From Marthasterias glacialis (lineage: Eukaryota > Echinodermata > Asteroidea > Forcipulatida > Asteriidae): a DNA stretch of 64,000 nucleotides. Below are positions 57,716 to 64,000 of the stretch, piece by piece. The notes beneath the pieces were generated by a model. The model did not search any database and was not told the origin of the DNA. It saw only the letters and a list, made by a program, of their open reading frames with translations. The stretch lies in the NCBI GenBank assembly GCA_911728455.2, contig OU452240.1:6419352-6483351 (forward strand), in the 5' to 3' direction. The translations under genes and the position numbers were made by a program. Each line of letters opens with the position of its first letter. Position 1 is the stretch's first letter.

Positions 57716-59798
57716 AAAATACTTCGATAAAATAGCATCAGACCCACAAAATCATCACTGCTCAACAAAACATGGAACAATATTTCGTTGTTTTCCCTTA
57801 AAACTAATGACCACCAAAAAAGTTAAACGTTCACAGTAATTGGTTGTGCGGTTAGCTCCATTGAAACCTAGAAAATGTTCTCTTCCAAAAAGCAATCAAC
57901 ATTAACATAAATAATTTTTTAAATATTTGTGTTTGCAAGACTGGATATTGTATCGTATGACCCTGGAGTGAACGGAAAACCCGTCATCTGGATCTAATTA
58001 GCAAGTAGGTAAAGTGGATTGCTAGAATGCTACCTCCAGCGATTTATCTAGAATCCATATAAAAAATTGATGAAAAGGCGACATTGCCTCTGCACGTTGG
58101 AGTTTTAATTTTCGTCACAAGAACGACTCGCATTTCATGTCAGCCCACCTCTGATACAAACATGCGACTTATTGAGTCACAACATCTACACGTTTCTAGT
58201 AATCTTGAAACTGTAAATTATACATATTATTATCGAGGTGAAGTTGTATTGTTCTTCTCCATATAAAAATGTCACACCTAGTGAAGGTAGAAGGACGCTA
58301 CAGCCTGATATTAGAAGGACCGCCAATTTGTTCACCAATTCAAATCAATGGAACCCATCCGAGGCCGGAAACAAAACAGTCTGGCACCATCTTGACATAA
58401 CTAGTAGCCCTTTTCGCTATTATAAACTGGGAACATGACCAAGTTCCAAGATGATTAAAGCAGTTTTAATACATAACGGCCAAGCCTTCTTATTGCACAC
58501 CCAAAGCCGTAAGAAAGAACATTCTGGTAATTCCACCAATGATGCAGCGTTTTTTCACTAAGCTAAAATTAAACCGAAACACCGTTGGACATCTGTCTTC
58601 AACTGCCAGACCTAATCTACATGAAACATGGGTTTGTCTCGGCTCTCCACTCCCGCAAGGAAAACATGAGTCATTTCTTAGAAAGAAAACCTCGTCTCCA
58701 AGCATCTTAAGACAACGGGAAATTGAGAATCTGGAGAGAATTAAAACCTCGTCCTGATTTTACTAATGTTACGGATCTTGAACCAGAACTGCAGATCTAG
58801 AGAATTCGGTCACATACACTATATACCCAAATACTCCCCAACAAACAACGCTCATCTCACTTCTAACATCAATAGTTGCTTTAAACCCATGTAACAATCT
58901 CTCAAATGAGTTGTTGTTGTCCTGACAAAACAATATAATGGTGTTGCAACCTGACGTTTTGATCAGTACGCTCTGCTCGTCTTCAGTAGAACCTAATTAT
59001 AAGCGTTGTTACAACGCCCTCAATATTACTCCACACCTCAGCAAAACTAACTGTAGACAGAGCAATGACAGTTGGTGGACAGCGTTGTTAAATGGAGAGC
59101 AGATGTGGCAGTTCAGCATATGCCTGAAAAGATACAAAGTGCTCTTATGTACATGGCAGTTACCACCAAATTGTAATGGCGAACTTCCCACGACATAAAA
59201 CTTCAAAACTATAAGCGGCTGTGTCCAACTCAGCGACTTGCGCGGCTATAACCTTAAAGAAGGAGCTTTTTCGAACACTACGGGGATATCTGACCGAATC
59301 ATAACACATACACCCGGTCCACCACGCGAAAAAACCCGAATCTTACCAAGTCAAACCGCAAACGCAGAAGTTAGAAGCTGGTTGAAAACGATCTGCAGGT
59401 ACGACCACAGGCAATACTGACAGTACGGCAGCAAAACTGTTTCAAACGAATGATTCAAACTCACCAAACCGTTGCCACTCTCACAGTCGGTTTGCCTAGA
59501 GAACAAACTCTGTTGAAGGTGTGTCCGTGACGGACTTTCCAGTGGTGCAAGGCTGTTGTATTATCGACCTGAAGGACTTATTTTATTGTGATGGAAGGAT
59601 CTTGCGGATCGATAATGTGACTAAGGTCTCGGGTCATCACACACGGGCTTGCACTCATCGAACGGATAAGTCATTGACATGCAGAAATTCAATGTACCTC
59701 CCCGACAAACTCATTCAAGCTTTCATTCTCATAAATTGCTGACCTTGTTTATTCCAACAGTGATACAAAAAGTACCACAATTGGCAAGTTCATATCAG
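57716..59798. other. Unassigned region, possibly a decayed retroelement
   Basis: Two or three medium open frames on the plus strand (58238-58438, 58539-58757, 58938-59198) match no family I can name. The block ACGTTTTGATCAGTACGCTC at about 58950 resembles a structured retroelement terminus. A decayed mobile element is possible. Confidence 0.3.
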
Positions 59799-60152
59799 AG
59801 CCCCGGCTCAACATTGATAAACTGACTGATATGCTTACATTCTTTGCACAAATCAAGATATTTATAATAAAACCAACCTGTGAAAATGTCAGCTCATTCG
59901 TCGTTTCACTTGCGAGAAAACGGTAAAAATGCATTCAGCATTTTTGTACGTATTCATAAAGGCATAGTTTTTGTCTCACTGAGACGAAAACTAATTTTGG
60001 ATCTTATTTCATTTATCATTTAAAGGCAATAACACTTCAGGCAGAACTATTTCAAGGAAAGTTTTGTACCATCATTATCTTTATACCATGTATAAGGTAT
60101 ATGTAAATCTGTGAACATTGATTTTCTTCTCACCAATGTTGAGCTGGTGCTT
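59799..60152. mobile_element. MITE-like element, family B, long copy in opposite orientation
   Basis: Left end AGCCCCGGCTCAACATTGAT; right end CACCAATGTTGAGCTGGTGCT. Read in reverse it follows the 54801 copy through most of its length. Confidence 0.8.
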
Positions 60153-61488
60153 TATAGTGTAGTCTCTCAGTTTACAAACTGTGGATAGTACTAGAAACAG
60201 ATACCATGCAGATACAAAGCAGGACAAGTTCTTATAAGCACAACTCTATACACAGCAATGTAGATATCATCGTATGGTTTTACGCAAACGACACTCTAAC
60301 ATGCAATGCCTAAAATCCAATGATCATTGTGGAGTTCTATAGTATACCATAGAATGAGGATCATTTATTTTATTATATAAACACTATAAAGTCAGCCAAG
60401 ATGACCGCTGAAAAAAAGACTAATGGAATGGCAACCAAGTGTGGAAAAAATGAGATAGCCCCCCCCCCCCCAAAAAAGAAGAAGCATAAAACCACACGCA
60501 AAAAGAACAAGGAAAAGTACAGCAAGAAAATGATATTATAATTGTAATGATTAAATCAAGGATAAAGAATATTGGTTGGTTTTAACCTTATCAATTCTCG
60601 GTGTATAAGGACAAAACAAAATAAGAATTAAGAGAAATGAATATACACGAAGAGGGCTGCGTCCCAATTGACCAGACGTCATCATTACAAGAATCTTGGT
60701 CGCTCCATTTTGGTCCCTGTGTGTTTTCCAGTGTAATTTTTTAGTGGGAATTTTAGGCGACGGGGCGTTTACACGCTTACCTGCGCCAAATTTCATGTCT
60801 CCGCTAACCAATTATCTGCTTACAGCCCACAGATTCACATGCTTTACAGGGATCTGTAAGCACAACATTCCGTGATAAGCAGAAAGCCTCACAAAAATGG
60901 TGAGCGTTACACAGTCGTCGCGTGTGACGTGCGTGCAAGGGGTCAATTATCACCAATCATTGGATGACCAAACATTTCCTCATATGTTGCAAGACCGAAC
61001 GACCAATAATTTCCATTTTTGTCAAAACAATAAAACCAGAAACCCAATGTGATAAATCAATTTCCTACATTTCCTTTCCGAAACTCCAGCTCTGGAAATT
61101 CCAAATTTTACCTGTAAATTAAGTCATAAGGGTGTTTGGACGATTGCTTATCTGAAAAAGACATGCAGCTAACAAATCAACCATGTCCTGGTTAGTTCTT
61201 GACCTACATCATAACTTAATGACCAGATCTGGTCTGTACTCGATGTCTATAATCCGTCAAAGTTTGCTAGCCCGAGTCAACCCAAAACTGTGAAACAAAT
61301 CTGGAGGAGGGGGGGGGGGTGCGCAGTTGTAACATTTTGAACGCGCTCTCCTTAAGGTTTTGAAGGGAAAGTAAGTCCCCTCCTGTCTGTGGAACAACTA
61401 GCTATCGGTTTTGATAACAATGGCTGAGGCCCAATGTTAAACCCATTTAGCTCACACCAGAGAATTTTTAACGCCGTGTCTTTTTCAT
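60153..61488. other. Intergenic region, no gene recognised
   Basis: Contains short C and G runs (60461, 61308). No motif supports a gene. Confidence 0.4.
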
Positions 61489-61660
61489 TACACTGCAAAA
61501 ACTAGGGTGTTAAATTGATTCTCTTGGTATCCATGTGTGACAACACCGACATGGTGTTAATTATACCAATGATAAAGCAATGTGGGTAACTAACACCATG
61601 TCAGTGTTGTCACATATACCGAGAAAATCAATTTAACACCCCAATTCTTTTACGGTGTAT
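61489..61660. mobile_element. MITE-like element, family M
   Basis: Ends ACACTGCAAAAACTAGGGTG and CCAATTCTTTTACGGTGTAT, with long inner pairs TGTTAAATTGATTCTC / GAGAAAATCAATTTAACA and GACAACACCGACATGGTGTTA / TAACACCATGTCAGTGTTGTC. 172 bp, nearly a full palindrome. Confidence 0.85.
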
Positions 61661-61697
61661 GCAATGTACACTGCCGATAGAAATTTCGGAAAGGGGC

Positions 61698-62080
61698 GAC
61701 AGTGGCGTAACTAAGGGTGTGTGTGTGGGGGGGGGGAGGGGGGGGGGCACGGGGACCCAATTGATGTCCATGCCCCATCCCCGTGCCCCTTATCTGGATT
61801 TTTGAGATTGAAAAATACAAAAATACAATGTTACAGTCGAGAAGCTTTTATGTAGTAATTTCAATGTTTTTGTATTTATTTTTGTTTATTATTTACACGC
61901 ATATAATGTATTTTGTTTTACCTCAACAAGTCAGAAGAGCGCTGAAAATGGCTTCTTTTATGAAAAATATACAAACGGAAATTACACTTTTAATTGGACA
62001 AAAGTGTCCCCCTTCAAAAATATGGCGCCCACCTGTTTCCCCCTCAAAATTGTTCTCTTGTTGCGCCGCTGAGGGGCGGG
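61698..62080. repeat. G-homopolymer element (GTGGCGTAACTAAGG end)
   Basis: Starts CAGTGGCGTAACTAAGGGTG, with G runs to about 61748 and GGCACGGGGACCC paralleled by CCCCGTGCCCC. The far end near 62070 has GTTGCGCCGCTGAGG, the inverted form of the start. Confidence 0.6.
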
Positions 62081-62544
62081 GGGTGCAAGCCGTTTCGAAA
62101 ACCAACATCAACGTGCACAAAAATCATTAAACAACAACGATGCGGCTGTATTAAATTGGGCACTGATTTACGCATTCAAACTGTGAACGTCAACCGTTCC
62201 GTTGGAAAGATGCTTCGGCCCATCAACATTATACTCGAATGCACTGATGTTAAACAAAACCCATATTTTATTCTGCTGTCCCCTGGTGTGTGCCTTGACA
62301 GATCAAACAGGAAGTTCACTTGTGTCATGGCCCTCTAGGGGTCATTTCGTGTCAGGGATACCGGATGTCAGATTGGTCTGCGTGGGTTCTTATCTACCGT
62401 TGAACAGGACAGTGCAATTATAGAAAAAAAAGTGCAGCCACACAGTGGCTAACATCGTAATAAGTATAACAAATTATTTTGGCAAGCTTGGGTATAACAG
62501 GATAAATTTGGCATGTTGGGAATTGTATTTCATATATAAAGTAC

Positions 62545-63045
62545 ACGGTCATCCCTCCTACTGTCTGACCATTCAATATCAACAATTGTGACTTTGAATG
62601 ATAGATAAACTATGCCAGCTTACAATATGACAGCATGTGCTTAGTGCATCTACAAAGTACACGGTCATGGGTTGTTGACCCATGACCGTGTATCCATGAC
62701 CGTGCACTGTCTGACCGTTCAGTATCATCAACTGTGGTTTCGAATGATCTAAACTATGCCAGCCTGCAATGTGATATCACACAGTACGCAGCACACATTT
62801 AACCCTCCTACTGTCTGGTATTTCAATACTGTGGTTTTGCATGATAGACAATATGCCACCCTGCAATAATAATGATAGCGCCTTACATTAAAAATCTCAA
62901 AACGCTGTACATAATTAAAACAAGATCAACAACATAATATCATGTGGTGAATACATGCAGTACACAGTCAACCCTCCTACTGTCTGACCATTCAATATCA
63001 CCGTGGTTTTGAATGATAGATAAACTAGTGCTTGTCTGCAATGAC
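62545..63045 (+). repeat. Degenerate tandem repeat, about four copies, reversed relative of the 40.5-kb array
   Basis: CTACTGTCTGACCATTCAATATCA recurs at about 62560, 62705 and 62980, with a shortened one at 62805. Each is followed by TTGAATGATAGATAAACTATGCCAGC or a variant. Units are interrupted by extra sequence. Confidence 0.85.
62658..62692. repeat. Perfect 15-bp hairpin
   Basis: TACACGGTCATGGGT, loop TGTTG, ACCCATGACCGTGTA. Inside the tandem array, at a junction between units. Confidence 0.85.
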
Positions 63046-64000
63046 ATAATTATTGGCGAATACAATGTTCATCTACAAAAAAATGGATTACATGGTTTCG
63101 AGTTAGTAAAAACTCGTTGGGAAAAAGCTTCCAAATAGGAAACAATATTTGTTAATGGCGTCACGTTTCGACCCTAGCAGAGTTTTTCTCAGAGGCTAAA
63201 ACCAGCAAAAGTCACCTTCTTTGAAGCTTCAGTAAAGTAACAACAGTTATCTTTTGTTTCCTTTTTTTCTTTAAAACAACACAAAGCAAAACAGTCTCGC
63301 ACTACGACATGATAGAGTAAACACCATGTAGCCAACGCCCAAGTCCCTGGGTGGGAAGGCGCGTTGAGCCGGTGTGATCACCGGGAGATTTCCGCTGCTC
63401 TCCCCGTTGTCCCTTCTGACTTTACTGTAATAGTGCACCATGGGGCGGTGACTCATTACCTACGACGTCCCGTCACCATGACTCGGGTCTTTTGTATCGA
63501 AGATTCTTGTGCAAATAATTTCTGAAGAGCAATACACTGGAGGAATTCTTGCACACGGAAACCATGTTTTTTTTATGGAAGCCGTATGGGCTTTAACGCG
63601 AGGGTGATACTGTCATGCAAAGGGAACCCCAAAAAATCAGTTTCTTTCGTGGCGGGACTTTTGGAGTCCGGGCTCTTTGGCCCTTTTCGAAATCATCGCT
63701 TGGGCTCAGGCTTCGGTTCCGTCCGCCTTAAAGCCCCGTACCGAAAACGCATGTTTTCAAAATAACTGACGGAGCCCGAGAAGAGCTGAATCCGTGGTTT
63801 CGGAAAGGGTCGTTGTAAAGCCGAAGTTGAACATGGTTAAGAAAAACTAATTTATTTAACTATTGTAAAAAAAATCCTTAAGTTAAACTTAAACCAAAAA
63901 TACCGAAAAGTTTTCAAACATATGTCATAACATTCAGTTCAAATTGTTGCGCTGTTAACAAGATCGGTTTTGCACAAACTTATCGACCAACAGCTTACTC
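63046..64000. other. Window end, no gene recognised
   Basis: Includes GTCACGTTTCGACCCTAGCAGAG at about 63160, related to 24.4 kb. The rest shows no supported feature. Confidence 0.35.

Noticed and set aside
58238..59742. Possible split gene or retrotransposon ORF
   Set aside because: Open frames are short, separated by stops, and show no reverse-transcriptase, nuclease or other motif; kept only as an unassigned region.
61783..62338. Overlapping open frames of about 115 codons
   Set aside because: They lie within the G/C-homopolymer element and have no recognisable domain.

Overview
This window is nuclear DNA from an animal. Genes are split by canonical GT-AG introns, the intergenic sequence is AT-rich, and the repeats are tRNA-derived SINEs, short inverted-repeat transposons and minisatellites. 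The genes are all metazoan families. The combination of repeats suggests a marine invertebrate deuterostome, most likely an echinoderm and perhaps a sea star. The phylum is an inference; I cannot test it without a database.

Three protein-coding genes can be rebuilt exon by exon, with matching intron phases throughout. (1) Plus strand, 2351-11535: a six-exon SLC16/monocarboxylate-transporter-like (MCT) gene encoding 519 aa. (2) Minus strand, 44743 down to 29799: a fifteen-exon CPSF6 orthologue (68 kDa-type subunit of cleavage factor Im) encoding 843 aa, with a greatly enlarged Pro/Gly/Gln-rich middle. (3) Minus strand, 53236 down to 49643: a seven-exon tetraspanin encoding 272 aa with the CCG motif and six large-loop cysteines. 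The tetraspanin and CPSF6 lie in tandem on the minus strand about 4.9 kb apart. The transporter points toward CPSF6 across about 18 kb of AT-rich DNA with no recognisable gene, part of which may be CPSF6 3' untranslated sequence. Nothing suggests that the three genes act together.

The rest is mostly repeats. There are two or more SINE families, and at least ten families of short terminal-inverted-repeat elements (MITE-like), several with two to four copies here. A dispersed element with a CACCAAGGCA core has spawned a 35/36-bp tandem array inside a CPSF6 intron. Further tandem arrays lie at 14.5, 32.3, 38.4, 40.5, 57.4 and 62.6 kb; three of these share a common core in opposite orientations. 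G/C homopolymer elements and perfect hairpins also occur. I found no CRISPR, rRNA, canonical tRNA gene or intact retrotransposon.

I do not see a convincing new biological system. The most interesting items are the lineage-specific expansion of the CPSF6 low-complexity domain, the charge-preserving substitutions at the expected proton/substrate pair of the transporter, an upstream ORF before the transporter start, a stop-free triplet repeat abutting a tetraspanin splice donor, and the repeat families.
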